Origin: Marivita sp003149565
GTDB lineage: Bacteria; Pseudomonadota; Alphaproteobacteria; Rhodobacterales; Rhodobacteraceae
Reading direction: 5' to 3' (one strand)
Assembly (NCBI RefSeq): GCF_965216415.1
Contig: NZ_CBDCFU010000002.1
DNA: 64,000 nt
Positions 9,094-16,995 of this stretch are shown here, one piece after another. Each line of letters starts with the position of its first letter. Positions within the stretch are counted from its first letter, which is position 1. The notes beneath the pieces were generated by a model. That model was not told the origin of the DNA. It saw only the letters and a program-made list of their open reading frames with translations, and did no database searches. A program made the position numbers and the translations under genes.

Positions 9094-10065
9094 TCACTTG
9101 CGGCGGTTGGTCTCCCACACCTCTCGCGTAAGCCTGTATGTCGCCCAGCCCGGATTCTGATGACCCAGACTCATGTGGTCAAAGACAAGTTCACGATCTT
9201 GCGGATCGGGCAAAACATCAGCCACCCGTCTTCTGATAGCATCGAATGTCAGATGCTCTTCTGCCGACAATTGTCCGAGCTTGATCCCGGCCTCCTTGAA
9301 TACATTCTGTTTTGTGTCCTCCTTCGCGTCCGAGAGCCGACGCAGTTCGAGGGCTATCACACCCTCAATCCTTTCAGCGCCAAAGCTGTCGAGGACCGTA
9401 GTTCGCCCGACGTACTCATATCCGACCTTGCGCTGGACGGCCTCGCTCGCGGGATTCAGCAGCGGCCAGATGTTCGTGAATACGGCACTGAGTTCCAGTT
9501 CCTCGAACGCGTAACGCAACAGGATCTCCGAGGATTCTGATGAAAGGCCCCGGCCCCAGTGGCTCTTCGAGATGGCCGCAAAGCCCTCGGCACTATTGGC
9601 TGGCAAGGCCGGATCATGAAACAGTCCGCGGACGCCTACGAGGCTTCCGGGCTCACCATTCCCGTCAGGTTGGCAAATCGCCCAGAGGCCCAGTCCAGGG
9701 TCGCAGTGATCTTCGTCCGTTGAATCTATCGCAAAAAAACTGCACCAGCCATCCGCACATTCGCGCGCTTTCTCTGGTGTCGAGACGTCATGCATCAATG
9801 TCTTGGCAACATCGATGTCCAGAAAGACCTTTTCTGCGATGGCATCTGCATCTTCCACCACAACGGGCCGGAGGAAAAATCCACTGCGCTTCATCCGCAT
9901 GTTCAGCATAGGCTGACCATAAGCGACGTAGGCAAAGCGATCAACATTGCCCAAAAACTGGAGAAGGATAGAAAAACCTTCAGGCTCGAACCGGACCTTT
10001 TTCGCATCGCGGCATCTGTGTGATGGCGGTTGAAGCGTCGGGTCACACTCGACATAACGTTTCAT
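9094..10065 (-). CDS. GNAT-family acetyltransferase (RimJ/RimL-like) with extra N- and C-terminal parts
   Basis: 323 residues from an ATG with a strong GAGGAG site 7-8 bases upstream. The acetyltransferase core starts near residue 57 (MKRSGFFLRPVVVEDADAIAE) and contains ISKSHWGRGLSSESSEILLRYAFEE, the acetyl-CoA-binding region, then a typical NPASEAVQRKVGYEYVG segment. The first 52 residues are not part of the fold; an internal start at 9894-9909 would remove them but lacks a ribosome site. The last 70 residues, rich in charge, are also outside the fold. Target unknown. Confidence 0.7.
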   Translation of the reverse strand: MKRYVECDPTLQPPSHRCRDAKKVRFEPEGFSILLQFLGNVDRFAYVAYGQPMLNMRMKRSGFFLRPVVVEDADAIAEKVFLDIDVAKTLMHDVSTPEKARECADGWCSFFAIDSTDEDHCDPGLGLWAICQPDGNGEPGSLVGVRGLFHDPALPANSAEGFAAISKSHWGRGLSSESSEILLRYAFEELELSAVFTNIWPLLNPASEAVQRKVGYEYVGRTTVLDSFGAERIEGVIALELRRLSDAKEDTKQNVFKEAGIKLGQLSAEEHLTFDAIRRRVADVLPDPQDRELVFDHMSLGHQNPGWATYRLTREVWETNRRK

Positions 10066-10241
10066 GGGTCGTTCTCCTCACGGCTTATATCTATCAGGCC
10101 AACATACCGGACCTCGATCGTCCCCCGAGAGCGACCGGCGCAATCACAGCATGTCGTTTCTCCCAGAGACAGACACCTACGGGTCTTGGCCCTCCCGAGC
10201 CGCCTTGGACTGAGATCGGAGCGCGATCGCAACGATCTCCC

Positions 10242-10268
10242 TGAAGTGCCCCGGGTTTACCGGAGGGT
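10242..10268 (+). repeat. IS3 element terminal inverted repeat (transposase 3' side)
   Basis: 27-bp end differing from the opposite end at one position (T for C at position 6 from the outer end). Confidence 0.85.
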
Positions 10269-10282
10269 TTTTTATTCAAAAC

Positions 10283-11185
10283 CTATGCGACGTTATCAAG
10301 GGCGTTCATGCTTGCATAGAATGCGTCCTCCATTTCCTGTGGCGGCCGATGGCCGATTGCGCCATGTAGCCGCTCGGTGTTGTACCAACTGACCCATTGC
10401 AGGGTCTCCCACTCGACATGACCGACGGATTTCCAAGACCCGAAGAACGCGATGACTTCGGTCTTGAACAGGCCAATGATGCTCTCGGCTAGGGCATTGT
10501 CATAGCTGTCGCCGACGCTGCCGACCGATGTATCGATGCCGGCATCAGCAAGGCGCTCGGTGTAGCGGATCGACAGGTACTGGCTGCCGCGGTCCGAATG
10601 GTGGATCAGTCCGCTCCCCTCTGCCGGACAGCGCTGACAGATAGCCTGGTTCAAGGCATCGAGAACAAAGCTCGTGGTCATCGACGTCGAGACACGCCAC
10701 CCGACGATCTTGCGAGCGAAGACGTCGATAACAAAAGCGACGTAGACCATCCCCATCCAAGTTGACACGTAGGTAAAATCTGAGACCCAGAGCTGATTGG
10801 GGGCTGTGGCCGTGAACTCTCGGTTGACCTTGTCATCCGGGCAGGCCTGCGCTGGATCTGCGATTGTCGTGCGCTTCTTACCACGCGTAACCCCCTGCAA
10901 TCCATGTTCTCGCATCAGCCTTTCGACCGTGCAGCGCGCAATATCCTTCTTTTCTCGCCGGAGCTGATGCCAGACCTTGCGGGTCCCGTATCGGCCTTTG
11001 CTCTTGTCATAGACACGCTTGATGTCCTCCAGATCCTTCGCGTCCTGTTTCGCGCGGTCCGAGGCCCGCTCAGGGTTCCGGGCAATGGCTATGTGAACGT
11101 AATAGGTAGATGGAGCGATCGGCAGAACGCGGCAGATCGGCTCGACCCCAAACTCCTCTCGGTGATCGTTAATGAACGCGATCAT
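10283..11185 (-). CDS. IS3-family transposase OrfB (DDE integrase domain)
   Basis: 300 residues with an HTH_21-type N-terminus and an rve integrase core. The DDE residues are visible in NQLWVSDFTYV, HHSDRGSQYLS and DNALAESIIGLFKTEVI. It overlaps OrfA by ATGA (11182-11185), so the fused transposase would come from frameshifting at this overlap or OrfB from re-initiation. No internal stop or frameshift: probably active. Confidence 0.93.
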   Translation of the reverse strand: MIAFINDHREEFGVEPICRVLPIAPSTYYVHIAIARNPERASDRAKQDAKDLEDIKRVYDKSKGRYGTRKVWHQLRREKKDIARCTVERLMREHGLQGVTRGKKRTTIADPAQACPDDKVNREFTATAPNQLWVSDFTYVSTWMGMVYVAFVIDVFARKIVGWRVSTSMTTSFVLDALNQAICQRCPAEGSGLIHHSDRGSQYLSIRYTERLADAGIDTSVGSVGDSYDNALAESIIGLFKTEVIAFFGSWKSVGHVEWETLQWVSWYNTERLHGAIGHRPPQEMEDAFYASMNALDNVA

Positions 11186-11523
11186 TTGCGGAACGGGCGG
11201 TCGAGCTCCGCCTGAGCAAAATATGCTGACGCTTTTTTCAGAATCTCGTTGGCCGTGCGAAGTTCCTTGTTCTCACGTTCCAGCGCCTTGAGCCGGGCCT
11301 TCTGCTCGCTGCTCAAACCATCGCGCTCTCCAGCGTCTCGCGAGGCTTGAATGCACCAGCTGCGCAGCGTGTCATGCGAACAGCCGAGCTTATCGGCAAT
11401 CGCTTTGTAAGCCGCGTTATCACTCGCGTAATCCGAGCGATGCTCACGATAAAGCCGGACGCCGCGATCGCGAAATTCGGCAGTGTATTTCGGGGTGTGC
11501 TTTTTCTCTTCCATGAGGGTCAT
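11182..11523 (-). CDS. IS3-family transposase OrfA (helix-turn-helix)
   Basis: 113 residues. The N-terminal helix-turn-helix (KYTAEFRDRGVRLYREHRSD, then AIADKLGCSHDTLRSWC) binds element ends; the C-terminal leucine-zipper-like helix (KARLKALERENKELRTANEI) ends in ASAYFAQAELDRPFRK, a tail typical of the IS51-like group. Confidence 0.92.
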   Translation of the reverse strand: MTLMEEKKHTPKYTAEFRDRGVRLYREHRSDYASDNAAYKAIADKLGCSHDTLRSWCIQASRDAGERDGLSSEQKARLKALERENKELRTANEILKKASAYFAQAELDRPFRK

Positions 11524-11537
11524 CCTTCGAGAGTTTT

Positions 11538-11564
11538 ACCCTCCGGTAAACCCGGGGCGCTTCA
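11538..11564 (-). repeat. IS3 element terminal inverted repeat (transposase 5' side)
   Basis: 27-bp end next to the OrfA start; 26/27 identical to the inverse of 10242-10268. Confidence 0.85.
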
Positions 11565-11732
11565 CCCCGAACGTGGATCGAACGGTATCGACGCGGTTTG
11601 ACAACCGCTCGTCTGGAGCCATCACACCGGCTCCACCGAGCGAACTGGTTCTTCCGAGACATCAAGGCAGAACTCGTCTAGGCTCGACAAATCGCCAAAA
11701 CTTCAATGTTCGGCAATAGGTTAGGGATTTTC

Positions 11733-12881
11733 GTGCGTATTCTTGTCACAACCAACAAGCTTTTGAGCCACTTCACCCCTATGCTGCCTTTCAAGAAGGA
11801 ATTGCAGGCAAGAGGCCACGAAGTAAGGGTCGCGGCCCTCCCCGATCTTGGCGAGGAAATCGCCAAACACGGCTTCGGTCACCTAGTCCTGAAAGGACCG
11901 AGCGATGCGGAACGGGAGGCGGTGAACGAACGCGCCAAAAACGTGCCGCGCGAAAAAATCGGAAAGTTCTTTATGTCCCAGTTCTTCATGGGGATGCTGG
12001 CGCCAAGCTTCCTCCCTGGCTTGCTGGATGAATTGACCATCTGGCGCCCAGACTTAATCTTGCGGGAGTCCACCGAATTCTCCGGATTGATCGCTGCAGA
12101 GAAACTTGGCATCCGACATGCGCGGTTCGAGATCGTGAACGGCGAGTCCGAGGAATCCATCGCCACGAACTACACCGAGGAGATGGACGCGCTACGATCT
12201 TTGGTTTCCTTGGCGCCCACCGGTGGCGGTTATCTGCGGGATGAACCAGCCTTCAGTGCTCATCCAAGGGTTCTGGATGACACCCCCCGGATCAATAGCC
12301 AAGAGCCTTTCCGTTTCAGGACCTTTGTTCCGCCTGCGACCCCAACTACAGGGCGTCCCGAATGGCTGCCGTCCGGCGACAAGCCTTTGGTTTATATGAC
12401 CTTCGGCACCGTGACCGCCGGTGAAGACCGCACAAGACATGTCTATGCAGCCAGCGTCGATGCTGTTGCCGACTTGCCGGTATCTGTCCTTCTAACCACG
12501 GGAAGAAACGCGCCACACGATCTGCTCCCGCGCGTACCCGACAATGTCGTCGTCCGAGACTTCGTCCCGCAGGCAGAAATATTCGAGCACGCCGAGCTCA
12601 TGGTCTGCCATGGCGGTTCGGGCACTGTCCTTGGGGGATTGACTTCCGGTATGCCGATGGTCGTTGTTCCGCTCTTCGCCGATCAACCTGACAATGCACG
12701 GTGTCTTGCGTCGGCCGGGTTGTGCATCTCTGTTTCGGGCGACGACTTACCTTCGCTTCGCGCTGCGATCACGGATGGTTTGGAAAACCGCGAAATGCGC
12801 AGCCGCGCGACCGAGGCAGCCAATGACTTTGCTGCATTGCCGACTGTCGACCACGCACTCGACACGTTGGTTGGCGGATAG
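11733..12881 (+). CDS. GT1-type (UGT/MGT-like) glycosyltransferase
   Basis: 382 residues from GTG 11733, which gives the classic start VRILVTTNKLLSHFTPMLPF and has AGGG 8 bases upstream; an ATG at 11706 in the same frame would add nine atypical residues. The N-terminal half carries the acceptor domain; the C-terminal half holds the nucleotide-sugar motif DFVPQAEIFEHAELMVCHGG followed by GSGTVLGGLTSGMPMVVVPLFADQPDNA. Such enzymes glycosylate small molecules, often macrolides or other xenobiotics. Acceptor unknown. It sits 168 bases from an IS end, in an accessory stretch. Confidence 0.85.
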   Translation: MRILVTTNKLLSHFTPMLPFKKELQARGHEVRVAALPDLGEEIAKHGFGHLVLKGPSDAEREAVNERAKNVPREKIGKFFMSQFFMGMLAPSFLPGLLDELTIWRPDLILRESTEFSGLIAAEKLGIRHARFEIVNGESEESIATNYTEEMDALRSLVSLAPTGGGYLRDEPAFSAHPRVLDDTPRINSQEPFRFRTFVPPATPTTGRPEWLPSGDKPLVYMTFGTVTAGEDRTRHVYAASVDAVADLPVSVLLTTGRNAPHDLLPRVPDNVVVRDFVPQAEIFEHAELMVCHGGSGTVLGGLTSGMPMVVVPLFADQPDNARCLASAGLCISVSGDDLPSLRAAITDGLENREMRSRATEAANDFAALPTVDHALDTLVGG

Positions 12882-13275
12882 TCCTTGGATCGCCCACAAC
12901 GCTGGATTTGCTCTGACGTGGTCGGTTGTGTGACAAACCTCCCGTGACAAAACCGTCCTGCCAAAAACGTTAGAGAGTTCATGGACACAAACCCTCGGCG
13001 AAACCTTTGCCGGTTTTGTCACGTTTTTGGCAGACCACACCTACGCTGACATTCGCCGCGCTTTAGAACATGGCCACTTTTGGGCTGATTTTGTTGAACA
13101 ATTCGGCCTTTGAGCGCGAAAGGTCAAAACAGCAGAATATCCTCTGGCAGGACTCCCTTTTCGCAAACGTCATTTTCTGAAGCGATCCTCCTGAGAACAG
13201 TGTTCCAAGAAATTCAGACAATTTTCGTCTGCTGGAGTTTTTTAACACAAACGGCCCAAACCGTGCAGTTGCGCA
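12882..13275. other. Gene-free stretch with inverted motif pairs
   Basis: No convincing gene. It holds two 13-base motifs, each present once in each orientation (12943-12970 and 13011-13033), listed separately. The rest is AT-richer than the neighbouring genes and shows nothing else I recognise. Confidence 0.5.
12943..13033. repeat. Two 13-base motifs, each repeated in inverted orientation
   Basis: Motif A (CGTGACAAAACCG) at 12943-12955 recurs inverted at 13011-13023; motif B (CTGCCAAAAACGT) at 12958-12970 recurs inverted at 13021-13033. On the left they are separated by TC in the order A-B; on the right they are fused in the order B-A, sharing three bases. A degenerate A-like copy (TGTGACAAACC) lies at 12929-12939. 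The layout resembles a recombinase or partition binding region, but no family is assigned. Confidence 0.6.
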
Positions 13276-13626
13276 CTAATCCAAGACACGCGCGACCGCT
13301 CCAATCAAGTCCAATACCTCTCGCATTTCGCGGTCCACGCGATAGACATAGTCACCCACGCGGAAGTAGGTCTGGTCGCGATCAAGCCCGTACCGCGCCG
13401 GATCGCCGATGATCCTGTAATCTCCATGGATCACGTCTCCGCGGCCGTACTTGCGGGCTTGGCCTGGCGGCAGGCACGGCGGGTCTTTCTTAGCCAGTCC
13501 GGGTGGGCAATCGGTTGCTTTGTAGGCCCCGCTCGACTCTCCCTTTCCGGCTTTGTGATTTCCCGCTTCTGCAGCCACCCCTAGAGAGGCCGCCGCCGCA
13601 GCGATAAGAACCAGTAGTCGCCTCAT
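13276..13626 (-). CDS. Small secreted protein of unknown function
   Basis: 116 residues with a signal peptide (MRRLLVLIAAAAASLGVAAEA) and a short mature domain. The mature start contains CPPGLAKKDPPCLPPGQARK, a motif common in small periplasmic proteins of Rhodobacterales (often automatically mislabelled as excinuclease), followed by GDYRIIGDPARYGLDRDQTYFRVGDYVYRVDR. The two cysteines of the motif could form a disulfide. GGAG ribosome site is present. Monocistronic. Confidence 0.7.
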   Translation of the reverse strand: MRRLLVLIAAAAASLGVAAEAGNHKAGKGESSGAYKATDCPPGLAKKDPPCLPPGQARKYGRGDVIHGDYRIIGDPARYGLDRDQTYFRVGDYVYRVDREMREVLDLIGAVARVLD

Positions 13627-14217
13627 GATGTAACTCCGTTTCTTTTTTGACGTGTGACTCAGATAACCATTACTGCTAAAAGATGTTGCCTTTCGAGATG
13701 AGCCTCAGCGGAAAGGTGCCTACGCGCATATCGCCACGTCCGAGGCTTTGGATGACGGTAGCACGGCGATGAATCACCCCTATCGACGTGATCAATGCGG
13801 TCGCGTCAATGGTCTGTCGTCGGTTAGGCCTCCCAGCCGACCCCGGATACAATGCACCTTCATGCGCTGTAACGTATTGTCACCGTCGGGTAGTCGATGT
13901 GGGCGGGCGTGGTGGTTCGGGGGATCCGTCATGGAAACACCAAACTTACCTGGAGCACACCAAGATGGGTGGCACGGTCAGATATCTTGGCGTTGAGCTT
14001 GAGGATGCACTTGCGATTGCTGAGGCCATTGAAATTTAAGCAACATGGCCCTCTTGAGGGACGGCCCAAAGCCGCCCTTGGCCCACGCAGCGCCAAGCTG
14101 CGGTGCCGTTCGTCAGACCGGACTTTCGCTGCAACTGCAAAACCAGTTAATGGACGAACTCGCGGTTCGCGGAGAAAGCACCAATTCGCTGCGGCTACGC
14201 GAAAGACTGTTTTGTAT
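13627..14217. other. Gene-poor stretch with integrase relic
   Basis: Only the C-terminal tail of a tyrosine integrase (about 13940-14039) is recognisable. The short open frames around it have no start support, and the part after 14040 looks like non-coding degenerate sequence. Confidence 0.5.
13940..14039 (+). pseudogene. 3' fragment of a tyrosine-type integrase
   Basis: The final residues read HTKMGGTVRYLGVELEDAL followed by AIAEAIEI and a stop, which I recognise as the C-terminus (catalytic-Tyr helix and tail) of a tyrosine recombinase common in Rhodobacterales, where HTKM-xx-TVRYLG carries the catalytic tyrosine. Nothing upstream in frame matches the rest of the enzyme, so this is a remnant. 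A 5' relic of the same type lies at 36241. Confidence 0.6.
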
Positions 14218-15186
14218 TCATTGGCGAAACGCCTTGGAGGCCTCGCAGGCCTTGATGAGCTGGCTGATGCACGCGTGCCTTACTGAAGGAAGTGCAGCAT
14301 CGTCCGCAAGTCGTATGATCGCGCCATTCAGAAAGTCGATTTCAGTCCTTCTACCCGCTTGAAGATCCTGAAGCATGGACGATCTGTGGCCCTGTGCCCG
14401 CGGGAAGATGATCTTGCTAAGGACTTCGTCAACATAATGCTGCCCGTTCTCAGCCGGGCGATAGTTAAATTCTTTCGCATAAGCCGCCAGTGTTTCATCC
14501 GCCAAGCCGACGATGAACTCTCTGGACTGGGGGTTCTCGAGCAACTCACCGTAGGTCTGTCCCGTCAACGCACCGGTTGGGTTCATACAGCTATTGAAAA
14601 GAAGCTTGAACGCGATCGTCTCCCGAATTGCGGGGTCTTGCGCCATCGGAACGAACCCTTGCTCGGCGACTTGCAGCATATCTTTGAGCGGCTCATCACT
14701 GTCACCCAGTAAAGAGCCACAGAAAATTGGACTTGATTGAGCGGTCACTTCCACGCTGGTCAAAGCCTGCCGCACCATTCCAATCATCATCGCGCTTGAA
14801 TAGATCGCAACCTTCGAGCCAACAACGTCCCGCGCAATCTCTGCCGACCCCAGGCCATTCTGGAGAAGCAATATCGACGCACGGCTTTCATTCTTGGCAA
14901 ATGGATCGAGCGCCTTCTCTAGATCATAGGCCTTTGTCGTCATGACCAGCATGTCGCAGCCGAGCACCTCGGCTGTTGGGGCTGCAGCATCACAAACTGT
15001 ATAGGATTCAGCGGGGACTATGTGATCCCCTAGCAAACCAGAGACAGTAATTGGTTTGCCGCGGATCGCTTCAATTGAACCCTGCCTCACGAGCAAAAAG
15101 ACGCGGGCTCCCGCCTTAGCAAAATGGGCGGCAAGGCAAAGCCCGACGGACCCGCCACCGAAGACTGCAATCGAAAATTTGGACAT
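14218..15186 (-). CDS. Ketopantoate reductase-like (PanE/ApbA family) oxidoreductase
   Basis: 322 residues. The N-terminal Rossmann fold begins FSIAVFGGGSVGLCLAAHFA, followed by LVMTTKAYDLEKAL and LLLQNGLGSAEI, which are conserved NADPH-domain segments. The C-terminal helical domain has FKLLFNSCMNPTGALTG, containing the lysine and asparagine of this family, and SSMLQDLQAGRRTEIDFLNG, the hallmark of PanE-like proteins. Reduction of 2-dehydropantoate is the reference reaction, but the family contains other 2-ketoacid reductases and there is no pantothenate neighbour. Confidence 0.85.
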   Translation of the reverse strand: MSKFSIAVFGGGSVGLCLAAHFAKAGARVFLLVRQGSIEAIRGKPITVSGLLGDHIVPAESYTVCDAAAPTAEVLGCDMLVMTTKAYDLEKALDPFAKNESRASILLLQNGLGSAEIARDVVGSKVAIYSSAMMIGMVRQALTSVEVTAQSSPIFCGSLLGDSDEPLKDMLQVAEQGFVPMAQDPAIRETIAFKLLFNSCMNPTGALTGQTYGELLENPQSREFIVGLADETLAAYAKEFNYRPAENGQHYVDEVLSKIIFPRAQGHRSSMLQDLQAGRRTEIDFLNGAIIRLADDAALPSVRHACISQLIKACEASKAFRQ

Positions 15187-15660
15187 ATGACCTGTTCAGA
15201 TTAATTGTATTCGAGAAGCCAACAACGGAAGTGGCTGTGAAGCAAGTCCTACGTGAAGCTGTGGCGCGTCGCGGCCCTCATGGCTCTCCGTCAATCTGAA
15301 GCTGACGTCCTACTCTTGGGCAGCAATGGTTGATATCGGCTCGGTCCGGTCATTCTCCGCTGCGCAGCACCCGCGGTTTCGTTGTCATTCTAAAATGTCC
15401 TTCAAGGCGCAGACTTGCCTTTCAAGGTGAGCCGCATGCGGCTTTGCATCATCGGTAGAACTGTCAATCGCCGCGACTGCAAAGTTGAGCAAAATCGAAG
15501 ATTACAATTTGCGGACATCAATCCTCTAACACGGCGCTTTTTGAGTTCTATCCCCTCTACCCAATAGTTTGATCTGAGGCAGGCGCCTCCGCTTCGCAAA
15601 TTCAAGACCTGCGGCGAGCGACGGCCCGCATGCGCGGTCATCGTACGTTTGAGTCGGACT
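15187..15660. other. Intergenic stretch, no feature recognised
   Basis: 474 bases between the start of the PanE-like gene and the 3' end of the LacI regulator. Short frames exist on both strands but none has a ribosome site or family resemblance. I see no repeats or terminator of note. Confidence 0.4.
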
Positions 15661-16686
15661 TTACGAAACAGGAACCTGTGACACCGAATCCCTTTCGATC
15701 CAGCGGGCTTTTTCCAGCCTGTGCAGCTCCGCTGCCGCCACCCCTGTCAACCTCTGCTGCAAAAGGTCCGCAAGCGGCTCTCCCGCGTTGCGCACTGCGT
15801 CGCAGGTCACGGTGAGCGGCGGGATCAGCTTTGCGGTGTCTACACCCGGCAAGCAGTCGTCATGTGCGACGATTGAAACGTCCCCGGGGACAATCAATCC
15901 CGCCTCCCTGATCGCTGAAAGCGCGCCGATTGCCGTGAGTGAATTGCAGCAGACGAAGCCGGTTGGACGGTCCGCCAATTCCAGCAGCGTCCGCGCCGCG
16001 TCCTGTCCAAAGCGCTGAGACGTGTCGCCGTAGCGGATCAAGTCCGGCAATGGCTCAAGGCCGGCCTCAGCCAATGCGGTCTTGAAGGCCTGTGCGCGTT
16101 CACGCGAAACCATCCAGCTTTCGTCGCCGTTCAGAAGCGCGATCCGTTGATGCCCGTATTCGGCAAGATGCGTTACCGCCTTCGTCGTGAGATCCACGGT
16201 ATCAATATCGAAATAAGGGTAATCCGGCGCCTCGACATGCTTGCCATGCACGACAAACGGCACGCCTTTGCCGCGCAGGAACTCCATCCGCGGATCGTCC
16301 GTAAGAGGGAAAAGCAGCACGAATGCGTCGATCATGCCTTGCCCGATCAGCCGGTCGTAGGTCTTCAGGCAGTCTTTGTCAGTCGAGATATGCAGGAACA
16401 AATCAAGTCCTCGAGATGCCATGGCCTGCGTAAGCGCGTGGGTTATTTCGAAGAAATGCGCCGCTTCGAAGCCGGCGGGCGGTGTGTCGAGGACAAGGCC
16501 AACGACACCGGAACGCCCGGACACCAGTTTTCGTGCGCTGTGGTTCGGACGGTAGTTCAGCTCCCGCGCGACTTCCTTGACCCGTTCGCGGGTCGATGGC
16601 GTGACATCATCGAACCCGCGCAGGGCACGGCTGACGGTGGTCGCCGAAAGACCGGTGACCTTTGCGATATCCTTCAGAGTCGCCAC
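15661..16686 (-). CDS. aglR: LacI-family repressor, probable alpha-glucoside regulator
   Basis: 341 residues with the LacI helix-turn-helix at the very N-terminus (MATLKDIAKVTGLSATTVSR, then ALRGF) and hinge region RPNHSARKLVSGRSGVVGLV. The rest is a periplasmic-binding-protein-like effector domain ending before residue 341. It is divergent from aglE, and the intervening sequence contains a perfect 16-bp palindrome plus a related site 21 bases away, typical LacI operators. Inference: repression of the agl operon relieved by an alpha-glucoside. Confidence 0.88.
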   Translation of the reverse strand: MATLKDIAKVTGLSATTVSRALRGFDDVTPSTRERVKEVARELNYRPNHSARKLVSGRSGVVGLVLDTPPAGFEAAHFFEITHALTQAMASRGLDLFLHISTDKDCLKTYDRLIGQGMIDAFVLLFPLTDDPRMEFLRGKGVPFVVHGKHVEAPDYPYFDIDTVDLTTKAVTHLAEYGHQRIALLNGDESWMVSRERAQAFKTALAEAGLEPLPDLIRYGDTSQRFGQDAARTLLELADRPTGFVCCNSLTAIGALSAIREAGLIVPGDVSIVAHDDCLPGVDTAKLIPPLTVTCDAVRNAGEPLADLLQQRLTGVAAAELHRLEKARWIERDSVSQVPVS

Positions 16687-16842
16687 TTAAGATCCCGTCC
16701 CTTACCATTGCCATCAATCGAGAATGCGCCGTCGAACGGCGCCCGGATCGGGCGGTTTTGCGCGCGTCCAGTCGACCTCTGAAGAAATAGCAATCGCCGC
16801 GAAGGTCAACGGCTTTTCGCGTTTCTTGGAAAATTTTTGTTG

Positions 16843-16858
16843 ATCTTAACGATACGAT
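16843..16858. promoter_or_regulatory. Imperfect LacI-type operator upstream of aglE
   Basis: ATCTTAACGATACGAT: its left half is identical to the left half of the perfect site at 16864. The two sites start exactly 21 bases apart, two helical turns, which favours cooperative binding. Confidence 0.55.
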
Positions 16859-16863
16859 TTGTG

Positions 16864-16879
16864 ATCTTAACGTTAAGAT
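16864..16879. promoter_or_regulatory. LacI-type operator upstream of aglE
   Basis: ATCTTAACGTTAAGAT is a perfect 16-bp palindrome with the central CG of LacI-family operators, 117 bases before the aglE start, between the divergent regulator and transporter genes. Confidence 0.7.
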
Positions 16880-16995
16880 AGTGAGTAAATTAGATTCGCA
16901 AACGCGCTTTGGGGCACACCACTCCGGGCGCAAAGCCGATACGCCCGGAGCCAGCGCACCTGCTCCGGTCGCGGCACACTTGAAAGGGAGGACCC

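Larger units (their letters stand above)
10242..11564 (-). mobile_element. IS3-family insertion sequence, intact
   Basis: A 1323-bp element bounded by inverted repeats at 10242-10268 and 11538-11564 that match in 26 of 27 positions (TGAAGYGCCCCGGGTTTACC, then GGAGGGT). It contains the two overlapping transposase frames of the family. CCC flanks both ends and could be a 3-bp target duplication, the size expected for IS3 elements, though the short GC-rich sequence makes this weak. It is inserted between the GNAT gene and the glycosyltransferase and interrupts no gene I can recognise. Confidence 0.9.
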
